From positions 1-45,945 of the IMG/VR virus record IMGVR_UViG_3300036766_000522: a stretch of DNA of 45,945 nt; one strand, 5' to 3'. This document shows positions 35,295-43,185 of the stretch, piece after piece. The stretch's first letter is position 1. Every line of letters starts with the position of its first letter. The notes beneath the pieces are model-generated. The model saw nothing but the letters and a program-made list of their open reading frames with translations, had not been told where the DNA came from and searched no databases. Origin of the DNA: a virus. Both the position numbers and the translations under genes were made by a program.

Positions 35295-35705
35295 TTACTT
35301 CGTCTTCTCGCCAACCGCTTTTGCACTACCCCCACCCTCCGTACGAACGAGGTACTGGGAGAGATTGGAAACGGCATCATGACCCTTGTCGTGCCGAATC
35401 TGGTCTCGCGTGACAGCTTCCATGTCCTGGTATGTCGAAGCATCCCCAGGCCACCCCCGTCGCGCGTAGTTCAAAACAGCCATGTTCTTGGGCTTCGGTG
35501 AAAAGACATCCTCGGGTCGGATATCTGTGTGAGAGGGAGGGACTGTTTCGTCGTGGGTCTCCTCCGTCTTCACATAATCACGAAGCGTCTCTCGGCTCAT
35601 CCCACGTGCGCGGTTGATTGGCTGCGTGAGACGTTGAGCCTCTTGCCGTAACCCCTTCGATTCGAGGTAACGAGCCGCTACCCTGCACGCAAGACGATCG
35701 TTCAC
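35295..35705 (-). CDS. Hypothetical protein with RVAARYL N-terminal motif
   Basis: The 136-residue protein starts at GTG 35705, overlapping the stop of the cysteine-module gene. Its N-terminus MNDRLACRVAARYLESKGL shares the R-V-x-A-R-aromatic-L pattern seen at the starts of two small genes at 41393-41941 and in the giant protein. The rest is polar and probably loosely folded, with KDYVKTEETHDE-like and DMEAVTRDQIRHDKGHDAVS segments. No function is recognised. Confidence 0.65.
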   Translation of the reverse strand: MNDRLACRVAARYLESKGLRQEAQRLTQPINRARGMSRETLRDYVKTEETHDETVPPSHTDIRPEDVFSPKPKNMAVLNYARRGWPGDASTYQDMEAVTRDQIRHDKGHDAVSNLSQYLVRTEGGGSAKAVGEKTK

Positions 35706-37978
35706 AGCTTCAGCCCTTGCCCTCCAGTGCCGAACTCGATCCCGATCTCGTTGGCAACCCTGGGCTCATCGACTTCGATCGCTCCCGTACCATGTTGAAT
35801 CTCGTACTCGGCCATCATCGACATGCCGTTGTTGACGAGATTGTTGAAATTGATCTCGGTCGACCGCCCCGAGGCAAGTACCTCACGCTGTTGTAGGGAC
35901 TTGTCAAAGTAGGGGGGATCTTGAACGAGCGCCTTGTTGATGACTGAACAGAAACCCGTTCGCGTCTGGTGAACACAACTCCCGCACTTGGAGCCGATCT
36001 TCACGTACTCGACCCCACCGCTTCGGTGAAGACGCGATGCCTCTTTGCATCCCTTGCCATAGTCATCGTAGACCGTCGGGTCGACATAGTAGACGCCTTG
36101 GAGACCTTGCTCCCCAAGGACCGAGCGAAGGTCCCCGGCTGCCGCCACGATGTCCCTGGACTCGAACCGTCCCTTGAGAGCGAACTTCAAATCCTCGCCG
36201 TAGAGCCCCTCGTTGAGGAACCGGCGAGCCATCTTGAGGATCTCTCCCCGTGTGATCGACGACGTGCGGTGCTCGGTCGTGCTTCCATAGAAGCCCTTCG
36301 CCATCGACTGCGAATGATGAACCACAGGAAGGTTCTTCGGTTCGGTGGTGAAGTGCAGGAACTGAAGCGCCTCGACAGGCGTCTTGCCGAAGTCGGCCGA
36401 CTGACGGTCATCCCATGCAGGAAGACGCCCAGCCACCTTGTGCTCGGCAACGAGCGCCTTGACCGTATCCTCAGTGAGAATCTCGTTGGCCTCCTTAACG
36501 AGCGGTTTGCCGTACATGAGGCAGCGGCCGATCTTGTTGTAGATGCAACCACCACACTTCTCTCCGGCCACCACCACCTTCACGCCAGGATTGTACTTCG
36601 CGAGGAAGTCTGCTCCCACGTGACAGTCCGAGAACGAATCCTGGGTTGTGTAGACGACTCCGTACGCCCCCATCTTCCGAATGACGGGCTCCCAATGCTC
36701 CTTCGTTGCCGCAAGGTCATCGGGCGAGAAAGAAAGCTTCATCGCGTTCGCGACATCCATGGGATAGCGACCCTTGAGCATCTCGCGTCGGATGATGGCG
36801 ATGACAGGCTCCGCCTTCTTGGCAGAGAGCATCCGTTGCGTCTCTTCGTCCCGCTTCTTCGTGAGACCCGAAGCCGCGATGAGTTGCTGATCGGCCTTCT
36901 CTTGTGAAACCGCAGCCATGGGGGCCTGTTGCCCAACCCCTGCGTACATCCGCTGGGGCTCGGGCTCGATCCCCAAAGCCTTCGCACGGATCATTTCGAT
37001 CGGAGCAGGCTCGGTCGCCATGCCGATGATGCGATACGCTTGCTGGGCGGCTTGAACGTTGATCTTTCCCGATTGAAGGGCGGACCCGACTGCTGCCTTC
37101 GCCGTCTCCTTGAAAGGAGTGAGATCGAGAGGCTTTACGAAGTCGGCCTCCGTGGTGCCTCCTTGCCGCATGAGACGCGCAACGTTGTCCTTCGGCTGGG
37201 GCATGGGCGACGGACCGGGCGCCCTGAAGTCATCGGCCAGCATGGCAAGACGAATGCGCTCCTTGGGCACGCTCGCCGTCACCGTAAGCTGCTTGCCCTT
37301 CGCTTGCTGCATCCGTTCGACTTCGGCCGCGAGGCTGTCCGTCATCGGAACTTCGACTTGGATCTCCTTGTGGAAGACAGAGCACGTCTCTCCCGACTGA
37401 TGTTCGTGCGCGTGAGCACATCCCGAGCATTCGGGTTTCGCGACGATGAACCGGGCGTCCCTCGCATAGCGCTTCACGAAATCCGAAGGCTTCGCCGACC
37501 CCGTGTGGCAAGTCGGGAAATCCGACGCGTTGATGTAGAGCTTCCCGAGCAACCCACGCTCAGCGATCACATCCGCGATGACGTTCTTGGCCGCATGGAG
37601 GCTATCCATGTCGTACCGGCTCGTCAGAGCATTCTTGAGCCGTTGAAGATCCGACGATTGCATGAGCGCGAATCGAGCGGTCTTCCGAATGTGCTCGGGG
37701 CTCGCACGCAAATGCCCATGGGCCTGACTCATATCCCCCATCGTGTGAGGATTCCCCATGCCACGAACGGACTCGACCGGAGTCACGTTCGGAATGAGGT
37801 AGTTCGTCGGGCTCTCTCCCTTGTGCGCCCACATGGCTTCCAGATCGGGAGCCACGTTGAGGTTCTGCTTCGGCAGTGTATCGTTTGCACGGTACTCCGC
37901 CTCGTCGACTTCGAGCCAGTCGAGATTCGAGACCGCACCCTCTCGCAGGAAGCTGCTGATGTCGCCTAGATCCGCCAT
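35702..37978 (-). CDS. Protein with triplicated four-cysteine module
   Basis: 758 residues from ATG 37978, preceded by AGGAG; the frame is open further upstream but overlaps the previous gene. Three copies of a roughly 110-residue module occur at about 95-205, 390-495 and 578-685. Each has a helical half (R..m..g.y..dl..al...fs..di.aA) and a GL.GvvY strand. Next come a cysteine, a CxGC or CGxC pair and a fourth cysteine: C157/C184/C187/C199, C452/C475/C478/C486, C644/C665/C668/C677. Four cysteines per module suggest a zinc or iron-sulphur site. Between copies the linkers are Pro/Gln/Ala rich. I do not know a named family. It lies upstream of the terminase in transcription order and could be a virion or internal head protein. 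Confidence 0.8.
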   Translation of the reverse strand: MADLGDISSFLREGAVSNLDWLEVDEAEYRANDTLPKQNLNVAPDLEAMWAHKGESPTNYLIPNVTPVESVRGMGNPHTMGDMSQAHGHLRASPEHIRKTARFALMQSSDLQRLKNALTSRYDMDSLHAAKNVIADVIAERGLLGKLYINASDFPTCHTGSAKPSDFVKRYARDARFIVAKPECSGCAHAHEHQSGETCSVFHKEIQVEVPMTDSLAAEVERMQQAKGKQLTVTASVPKERIRLAMLADDFRAPGPSPMPQPKDNVARLMRQGGTTEADFVKPLDLTPFKETAKAAVGSALQSGKINVQAAQQAYRIIGMATEPAPIEMIRAKALGIEPEPQRMYAGVGQQAPMAAVSQEKADQQLIAASGLTKKRDEETQRMLSAKKAEPVIAIIRREMLKGRYPMDVANAMKLSFSPDDLAATKEHWEPVIRKMGAYGVVYTTQDSFSDCHVGADFLAKYNPGVKVVVAGEKCGGCIYNKIGRCLMYGKPLVKEANEILTEDTVKALVAEHKVAGRLPAWDDRQSADFGKTPVEALQFLHFTTEPKNLPVVHHSQSMAKGFYGSTTEHRTSSITRGEILKMARRFLNEGLYGEDLKFALKGRFESRDIVAAAGDLRSVLGEQGLQGVYYVDPTVYDDYGKGCKEASRLHRSGGVEYVKIGSKCGSCVHQTRTGFCSVINKALVQDPPYFDKSLQQREVLASGRSTEINFNNLVNNGMSMMAEYEIQHGTGAIEVDEPRVANEIGIEFGTGGQGLKL

Positions 37979-37988
37979 CTCATTCTCC

Positions 37989-39740
37989 TCACGAGAGATC
38001 CTGCTTGGGATACGGCCCCTGAATTGGGTCGCGTTGGTAGTTGTAGTCGGGGCGCATGTTGTGGGTGTCGTCGTCCCATTTGACGTACGGTTGGTCGCCA
38101 TGCTCGACCCGATCCCCGAGGTTTGGCCCGAAGTCCTTGCCGTACTCATAGACGGAGTTGGACTCGTCTCCGGGTAGCTCTCCCGTAGCCGCAAACTCAT
38201 GTTCGTAGAGATGACTCGGACGAGCTTTCGTAGGAGCTTCGGGCTGAGGGGTGTTCCCACCCGGCAACTTGGCCTGTCCGTGGATCATCACATCGAAGTC
38301 GTTGCCCTTCGGTCCGGCGTAGTAATCCGAACGTGCCACAGGCTCATCTGTATCGTTGGGGAGTTCTCCCGCAGCATTCAGAGTGAACCCAGGAACGAGG
38401 TCGACCCACGTGACGATCTTCTTGGAAGCGGTGTTTACAGGGAGACCCATGTGACCCGTCTCCGAGATGCTTTTCTCGATCACAGGATTGCTATCCGACT
38501 CAGGATCTTTGGTCGCGCCCCCAGGGTCGTCCGGCAACTCCGCTTGCGGACCGTAGACGCCCCGATCGCCCTTGTTGCCAGGAGAACCTGGATTCCCTTG
38601 CCCGTAACCGCCTGCTCCTTGCCCGTGAGCATCGTTGCCGTTGCCGTCGCCAATCCCGAAGTCGTATCCTTGAGTAGGAGTCGACTCCGAGTTCGAGTCG
38701 GGGACACCTGATGCCGCATCCTTAAGAGGAAAGTGCATGGCCTCCGGCCAATTCCCACGACCTGCACTCTTGCCTGAGAGATCGGCATTCCATTCCGAAG
38801 GATAGGAGTAGCTGTCCCCCTCGTTCTGACTCATGGGCTCGCCAGAAACGCCGCCCGACTCGCCCCAGCTATCCTGAACGGGCTGCTCATCCTGGTTGTA
38901 CGAACCCCCAGGCCCTGTCTGATCCGAATCCCCTCGGTCGAGGTGTTGTACTCTCGGACCCCCGGGCTCGTTTTGGGGGGAAAGAGTGCTGTTCGCTACC
39001 CGACCATAGGAGTAGCAGGCATCAAGCGAAGCCTGCTTGTTCCGACGGTTCTCAGGATGGTCTTCAGCCGCAGGATGAGGCCCTTGCGACGGAAGCGTTT
39101 CCTTGTCTCCACCGGACGGGAGCTTCGAGCCGAAACCATGCTCGTCATCGAAGCGCTTCTTCTTGGCATTCGACCAAGGCTTCTTCTCGACGGTCTCGGC
39201 CTCTTCGTCGGCTTCCTCGTCAGGATTGTCGATCCAGTCCTCGGCATCCCCAAGAAGTCGCTCGACCTCATCCATGTCGTGCTTTTCGAGTTCCGCGATC
39301 TTGGGCTTCCAGTGCGGAGCGTTGATCTCGTCATGGAGGGTGTCACAGAGCGACGAAAGCTGCTCGCACGCCTCGAAGAGGTTTGCCCGAACATCCTTGA
39401 CCGGAAGCACGTAGCCCCGACCGCCCAAAAGACCGTCGGGAGAGAACGTCGAAGACTTGAGACGGCTGAATGCCCGATGAGCCGTCAGAGCATGACCCAG
39501 GGCGACGCTCATCGCCCAAAGGGTCTTGACGATCGGCTTCACCGCTTTCTTGTCGAACTGATGATCGACCGGGATCTGACGCTTCGTCGGAGTACCCGGA
39601 GACGGCTTCGAAAAGGGATTTTCGTCCCCTTCCTCTGCTCCGAAAGCGGGCTTCTTGAAGCTGTTTTTGGCAGCCACACGAGCGAAGCCTTCCCGAGCAT
39701 CTTCGGACAGGCGAATCGAGGTCTTACGGCGGGCGTCCAT
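37989..39740 (-). CDS. Low-complexity hypothetical protein, 583 aa
   Basis: It starts at ATG 39740. The N-terminal 160 residues include two helical stretches (PIVKTLWAMSVALGHALTAH; NLFEACEQLSSLCDTLHDEI) and then an acidic segment (NPDEEADEEAETVEKK). The remaining 380 residues are rich in Gly, Asp, Asn, Pro and Ser (for example GDGNGNDAHGQGAGGYGQGN), with repeated LPDD/LPND/LPGD/LPGG phrases. It looks mostly disordered and may coat or link virion parts. No domain is recognised. Tandem gain of the LP(G/N/D)D phrases is possible. Confidence 0.7.
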   Translation of the reverse strand: MDARRKTSIRLSEDAREGFARVAAKNSFKKPAFGAEEGDENPFSKPSPGTPTKRQIPVDHQFDKKAVKPIVKTLWAMSVALGHALTAHRAFSRLKSSTFSPDGLLGGRGYVLPVKDVRANLFEACEQLSSLCDTLHDEINAPHWKPKIAELEKHDMDEVERLLGDAEDWIDNPDEEADEEAETVEKKPWSNAKKKRFDDEHGFGSKLPSGGDKETLPSQGPHPAAEDHPENRRNKQASLDACYSYGRVANSTLSPQNEPGGPRVQHLDRGDSDQTGPGGSYNQDEQPVQDSWGESGGVSGEPMSQNEGDSYSYPSEWNADLSGKSAGRGNWPEAMHFPLKDAASGVPDSNSESTPTQGYDFGIGDGNGNDAHGQGAGGYGQGNPGSPGNKGDRGVYGPQAELPDDPGGATKDPESDSNPVIEKSISETGHMGLPVNTASKKIVTWVDLVPGFTLNAAGELPNDTDEPVARSDYYAGPKGNDFDVMIHGQAKLPGGNTPQPEAPTKARPSHLYEHEFAATGELPGDESNSVYEYGKDFGPNLGDRVEHGDQPYVKWDDDTHNMRPDYNYQRDPIQGPYPKQDLS

Positions 39741-39743
39741 GTC

Positions 39744-40010
39744 TCAGCCCTTCAACGGCTTGCCGTTGTCGTCAAACAGCCGTTCGATGTAGAGGTCGCC
39801 ATCGCTCTCTTTGCGGATCGCCCACAGGTCTCGCTGACTCCTGTGGATGAGAGTCTCCGCTGAAAGCCTGTCGAAAGGCTTGAGCTGCTGCACCGAGGCC
39901 ACCCGAACCCGCGCCGTCTTCGGCTGTACCATCTGGGGCTCTCGTTCAAAAAGCGCGTCGAGCCCACACGAACCGGCGGTCTGGATGTCCTTGAGGTCGA
40001 AGTCAGCCAT
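39744..40010 (-). CDS. Hypothetical protein, 88 aa
   Basis: It starts at ATG 40010 with GAGG about 7 bases upstream; a GTG at 40022 is less likely. The C-terminal 50 residues look like a compact beta domain: LKPFDRLSAETLIHRSQRDL, WAIRKESDGDLYIERLFDD, NGKPLKG. No characterised family. It overlaps no gene but is tightly packed (stop of previous gene at 40019, next start at 39740). Confidence 0.7.
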   Translation of the reverse strand: MADFDLKDIQTAGSCGLDALFEREPQMVQPKTARVRVASVQQLKPFDRLSAETLIHRSQRDLWAIRKESDGDLYIERLFDDNGKPLKG

Positions 40011-40018
40011 GGCATTCC

Positions 40019-40918
40019 TCACGAAATCGTCAGCGTAACGGGGACATCGATGTAGAAGTTGTCGGAGTACCCCGAGATGCGAAGCGTCTCTTGGTAGACG
40101 CCTGGGGACGTTCCTTCAGGCGGTTGCACGACAATCGTCACATTTTGGGCACCACCCCCAGGCAGGCTTCCAGAGATCGGGCTGTAGGCAACCAACCACG
40201 GAGAGTTGTTGAGGAGCTTCACAACCTGGAAGTCAAGGTTCGAGCCCGCAGGCCCCGAGTTCTGGACGGTCAGGATCTGGGTCGGAATCGGTGCAAAGGG
40301 CCCTGCGATAGGAGCCACACCGAAGAAGCTGAGCGCCGTCGGGGTCGACGAAATGTGGGCCTTGGGCCGCACCACGAGGACAAGGGAGACGACTTGGGGG
40401 GAGTTGCTCGCCTGAGCATCCTGAACGATGATGGTCGCCGCAATTGGGCTATCGCTTGCCAATAGGTTCGTCGAGTTGGCTGCAACCTGTGTCGTCCCCA
40501 TCTCGTTGAACCCGAGCCCCCCAAGGGTATCGGGGTTCACCGTCACATAGGGAGCACTCGTCGTCAGCGTTGCCGTGAGGAGGGAACCGAAAATCCCCGA
40601 GTTCGTGACCGAAAGCAACTGGGGATCCCCGAACCCACGGCCCTCGTCGAGATGGAACGTCATCGAGGAGGTGCTGAGCAAGATCGCTGGCGCAAAGGCA
40701 GACATCAGCTCGGTGATGGAGTCCCCCATCGCCTTCGCCACATCTCCAGGAATGGCGATAGAGTCTCGCAAGAGCCCAAAAGGGCTCCTGATGTCCGCAA
40801 TCGAGTACGCCGGGGCCGCGTGAGACATGTCCACACGCGTCGTCCAATACCAAGTCCCTTCAAGGACTTGGTACTTGAACTTGTACTCCTGGGACTGAAG
40901 AGATTGAGCCAGAGCCAT
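40019..40918 (-). CDS. BACON/Ig-like beta-sandwich protein
   Basis: The 299-residue protein has an N-terminal 75-residue region, then two Ig-type beta-sandwich domains at about 80-190 and 195-299. The second reads as a BACON-like or choice-of-anchor domain: TPTALSFFG, TQILTVQNSGPAGSNLDFQV, a P-W-L-V-A-Y-S-P turn, SGSLPGGGAQNVTIVVQPP, SPGVYQETLRISG and VPVTLTIS. In phages such domains are found in adhesins, tail or capsid surface proteins and may bind glycans. It starts at ATG 40918 at the foot of a hairpin. A surface or tail-associated role is inferred. Confidence 0.75.
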   Translation of the reverse strand: MALAQSLQSQEYKFKYQVLEGTWYWTTRVDMSHAAPAYSIADIRSPFGLLRDSIAIPGDVAKAMGDSITELMSAFAPAILLSTSSMTFHLDEGRGFGDPQLLSVTNSGIFGSLLTATLTTSAPYVTVNPDTLGGLGFNEMGTTQVAANSTNLLASDSPIAATIIVQDAQASNSPQVVSLVLVVRPKAHISSTPTALSFFGVAPIAGPFAPIPTQILTVQNSGPAGSNLDFQVVKLLNNSPWLVAYSPISGSLPGGGAQNVTIVVQPPEGTSPGVYQETLRISGYSDNFYIDVPVTLTIS

Positions 40919-40961
40919 GACGCCTAACGAGGCGTCCTGATAAGAGTTTCAACGAGACGCC
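40919..40961 (-). promoter_or_regulatory. Three-segment alternative hairpin before BACON gene
   Basis: On the minus strand, GGCGTC (40961-40956), GACGCC (40936-40931) and GGCGTC (40924-40919) lie before the ATG at 40918. The middle block can pair with either flank. The downstream pairing is a 6-base stem with a 6-base loop ending at the start codon, and covers the AGG that would act as ribosome-binding site. The upstream pairing would free it. No T-run follows, so termination is unlikely. Confidence 0.45.
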
Positions 40962-40977
40962 CAGAAGTGGGGTCGGG

Positions 40978-41328
40978 TTACTCCCCGTGCCGAGCCTTGG
41001 CTTCGCTTGCCAGCTCTTCCACCCATTGGGTCAGGCGCTTCATCTCTGGAAGGATCTTCGACTTCTCGATCTCAGCCCGAAGCGAGGCGGCATCGTTCAG
41101 CGTTGCCTCGATGTCGTCCCCTGGGGAAGGCACCCCCCACACCTTGTGGTAGTGGGGAGGCAGAAGTCCTGGGGCCTCCCGCTCGATGAGCTGAAGGGTT
41201 CGAACCACCTGTTCTAGGCTCGCAAGAGCTGCCTTGTAGTCCTTCTCGACACTCTGCGCGAGGGGAGTGAGCCGGTTGATCTGAGGCCGGGCGCCTTGGC
41301 GGTCGTACGAATACCCAGGATTACTCAT
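40978..41328 (-). CDS. Hypothetical helical protein, 116 aa
   Basis: The frame is open to 41367, but the ATG at 41328 (MSNPGYSYDRQG) is the likely start because a 21-codon gene occupies 41390-41325 and overlaps it by ATGA. The protein has a long amphipathic helix (AQSVEKDYKAALASLEQVVR), a loop with LLPPHYHKVWGVP and a C-terminal helix (LRAEIEKSKILPEMKRLTQW). No family is recognised. It may be a coiled-coil adaptor. Confidence 0.7.
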   Translation of the reverse strand: MSNPGYSYDRQGARPQINRLTPLAQSVEKDYKAALASLEQVVRTLQLIEREAPGLLPPHYHKVWGVPSPGDDIEATLNDAASLRAEIEKSKILPEMKRLTQWVEELASEAKARHGE

Positions 41329-41390
41329 AGCTTTGACGCCTTCCACACAGCCTCGCAGCCAGCACACTTGACGATGTAGGGGTCACCCAT
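41325..41390 (-). CDS. 21-residue micro-protein with CxxC knuckle
   Basis: ATG at 41390, two bases after the stop of the 94-residue gene, with AGGA at -12 to -9. The stop overlaps the next start (ATGA). The product has KCAGC (C9 and C12) in a short aromatic context, then Trp-Lys-Ala-Ser-Lys-Leu. It could bind metal only as an oligomer or with a partner. It exactly fills the gap between its neighbours. Expression is unproven. Confidence 0.45.
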   Translation of the reverse strand: MGDPYIVKCAGCEAVWKASKL

Positions 41391-41392
41391 GA

Positions 41393-41677
41393 TCACATTC
41401 CTACAGAAATGCCTTCGGCATGGTTTCCTTCGATCCAACGGAACAAAGGATGGCCGACGAGCTTCTTGAGCAGCTCCACCGTGAAGCGACCTGCCCCCTG
41501 ACCACCGTCGAATTCAACGATGTACCCATGGATGCCATCCCACGCCATCGTGGGTTTCAGGTTGTGCTGGGTGAGAATCTTCACGAGCTTCTGTTGAACT
41601 GGAGGAAGATCCTTCAAATCGATGGGAGAAGCGGCTTCGCGAGTGAACCTTGCTACAACACGATCTGCGATCTTCAT
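41393..41677 (-). CDS. Hypothetical protein with RVVARF N-terminus
   Basis: The 94-residue protein starts MKIADRVVARFTREAAS, the pattern shared with 41684-41941 and 35295-35705. A small alpha/beta domain follows (PPVQQKLVKILTQHNLKPTM; DGIHGYIVEFDG; RFTVELLKKLVGHPLFRWIEG). No family is recognised. It is one of a row of small genes with close spacing. Confidence 0.7.
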   Translation of the reverse strand: MKIADRVVARFTREAASPIDLKDLPPVQQKLVKILTQHNLKPTMAWDGIHGYIVEFDGGQGAGRFTVELLKKLVGHPLFRWIEGNHAEGISVGM

Positions 41678-41683
41678 GAGCTG

Positions 41684-41941
41684 TCAGTCCTCTCCCGTAA
41701 CCACAACACACTTCGCGTGATCAGTGCCGTCTGCGTGGTTCGAAGGCCCAAGGTGCATCTGCTCCTGGAAGAAGTGCCACTCATGCCCATTTGAGCACTT
41801 CGTGTCTCCGAGCCTGCAACGACACCTGGAGATGCCTGGGGCACCACAGACGGGACACAGGCCATAGCCGTCCCGCTGAGCCGCCGTCTTGGGTACAGGA
41901 GCCTTCCCAAGGAAGCGAGCCACAATACGTCGGGCATCCAC
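41684..41941 (-). CDS. Small zinc-binding protein with RIVARFL N-terminus
   Basis: The 85-residue protein starts MDARRIVARFLGKA, followed by a cysteine-rich centre: LCPVCGAPGISRCRC (C29, C32, C40, C42), KCSNGHEWHF (C49, H53, H56). This is enough for one or two zinc sites of ribbon or knuckle kind. The C-terminus is polar with several His and Asp. It probably contacts protein or nucleic acid. No named family. Confidence 0.7.
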   Translation of the reverse strand: MDARRIVARFLGKAPVPKTAAQRDGYGLCPVCGAPGISRCRCRLGDTKCSNGHEWHFFQEQMHLGPSNHADGTDHAKCVVVTGED

Positions 41942-41942
41942 G

Positions 41943-42500
41943 TCAGCCCCCGTATTTTCTCAGCAGATCATCGATCTTCTGCGCGGGAATCCCAGAGTTG
42001 TCTTTCACCGACACGACAACTTGCGTCGGCGAGACGATGATGATCTTGTCGACGTCGTTCGCCTTCACGCCCGTAGGAAGTTGCACCACGATGGGCTGAT
42101 CCGAGCCTGGAGGCGTCACCTTCACGGTGTCTGGATTCGAAAAGAGGCCGCCCGTATTCTCGATCGGGACGATGACCGCCTGGGTCTGCCCAGTAGAGTC
42201 TGGTGTCCCTTGGGGGATGAGGTTGCCGTTCTGATCTACACGGGTTGAGGGTACTGTGTTGGCCACATTGGGATCGGCCTTCACGTCCGCGGTTTTGCCG
42301 AAAAGTTTGGCAAGCAGACCCCCAATTTGCAGCTCCTTGAATCCCATCGAAACAAGGAGCACCGCCACGACGATGACCACAAGAGCGACCCCAGGAGCGG
42401 CGAGTTTGATCGCCATCCAGGATAGAATCGCCTTGAGTTTCGACCAAACAGTGCCCCAGAAGGTCGGCTCAGGTGCGGGAGTTGGGGTCGGGTCAGCCAT
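41943..42500 (-). CDS. Single-pass membrane protein, possible lysis-module member
   Basis: About 185 residues from ATG 42500, whose ATGA overlaps the stop of the multi-pass gene. A Pro-rich start is followed by an amphipathic segment (FWGTVWSKLKAILSWMAIK) and a transmembrane helix at about 35-53 (PGVALVVIVVAVLLVSMGF). The soluble C-terminal 130 residues are beta-rich, with VIVPIENTGG and KIIIVSPTQVVVSV. Pairing with a multi-pass membrane gene suggests a holin/spanin-type arrangement, but no lipoprotein box or holin signature is visible; a host-membrane or virion role is equally possible. Confidence 0.65.
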   Translation of the reverse strand: MADPTPTPAPEPTFWGTVWSKLKAILSWMAIKLAAPGVALVVIVVAVLLVSMGFKELQIGGLLAKLFGKTADVKADPNVANTVPSTRVDQNGNLIPQGTPDSTGQTQAVIVPIENTGGLFSNPDTVKVTPPGSDQPIVVQLPTGVKANDVDKIIIVSPTQVVVSVKDNSGIPAQKIDDLLRKYGG

Positions 42501-42958
42501 CACTTGACCGGAGGAGGATCTGCGGGTTTCACGTCCTCGGGCGCCGCAGGCGGCATCGAAGGCGTAGAAGACTTGGCACCGAGCTTGGCTGCAAACTTCT
42601 GGGCTACCGGAGAATTGCTATCCGCTGCCACACCAAGCCACGCGCGAATACGGCTGTAAACGAAGCCGCTTACGCCACCGCAAACGATCCCATACAGCAG
42701 CTTTGCACTCGTGATGTCAGCAATGGGCATCGGCCAGGGGAACTTCTTGGCCAGCAATGCGATAGCCATCCCGACGCCGAAAGGCCCCAAAGGCAGAAAC
42801 AGCTCGGTCCACAGGTTGTATGCAACCGACCCGGGTACCTTCACGGCCTTGATCGTCGCTTCGACGGTCGTACGCCCGCAGAACGTGATGAAGTAGATCC
42901 CCAGGCAGAAAATGACCGACTGCCAGTTGACGAAAACTTCGAACCCCTTATCGAGCAT
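42500..42958 (-). CDS. Three-pass membrane protein, holin candidate
   Basis: 152 residues from ATG 42958; the frame is open to 43027 but those codons overlap the next gene. Three hydrophobic segments lie at about 8-27 (VFVNWQSVIFCLGIYFITF), 50-70 (containing LPLGPFGVGMAIALLA) and 83-104 (AKLLYGIVCGGVSGFVY). A hydrophilic Pro/Ala/Lys tail (to KPADPPPVK) follows. Size, number of segments and charged tail resemble class I holins. No endolysin is seen nearby, so the call is tentative. A hairpin covers the ribosome-binding site, see 42963-42981. Confidence 0.55.
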   Translation of the reverse strand: MLDKGFEVFVNWQSVIFCLGIYFITFCGRTTVEATIKAVKVPGSVAYNLWTELFLPLGPFGVGMAIALLAKKFPWPMPIADITSAKLLYGIVCGGVSGFVYSRIRAWLGVAADSNSPVAQKFAAKLGAKSSTPSMPPAAPEDVKPADPPPVK

Positions 42959-42962
42959 GAGA

Positions 42963-42981
42963 GGCACCTCAAAGAGGTGCC
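42963..42981 (-). promoter_or_regulatory. Hairpin sequestering ribosome-binding site of membrane gene
   Basis: A perfect 8-base stem with a 3-base loop: GGCACCTC-TTT-GAGGTGCC on the minus strand (42981-42963). The GAGG in the 3' arm is 8 bases before the ATG at 42958 and is the only visible ribosome-binding site, so folding should reduce translation. Confidence 0.55.
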
Positions 42982-42993
42982 CCCATAGAAAGA

Positions 42994-43185
42994 CTAGGGT
43001 TTGAGCGGCAGCTCCCCACGTTCCCACTGACCAAGCCGCAACTGCTCTTTTCGCAAGTGCTCTGCTTGGTCAGGCGTGAGGAACGGATTGGCGAGCAAGG
43101 TCTTGATCCGCCCCCGAGCTTCGCTCGCTGCACGCGCCCGCTGCTCGGGAGACAGGTCAAGATAGGTGAGATGCTGCACGGCCAT
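42994..43185 (-). CDS. Hypothetical helical protein, 63 aa
   Basis: A basic, all-helical peptide: LDLSPEQRARAASEARGRIK, LTPDQAEHLRKEQLRL, and a short end WERGELPLKP. It starts at ATG 43185, overlapping the stop of the large structural gene. No domain is recognised. It may be a small binding or coiled-coil protein. Confidence 0.6.
   Translation of the reverse strand: MAVQHLTYLDLSPEQRARAASEARGRIKTLLANPFLTPDQAEHLRKEQLRLGQWERGELPLKP

Noticed and set aside
37979-38260. N-terminal extension of the cysteine-module protein
   Set aside because: Thr/Ser-rich codons lie over the previous gene in another frame, and AGGAG precedes the ATG at 37978.
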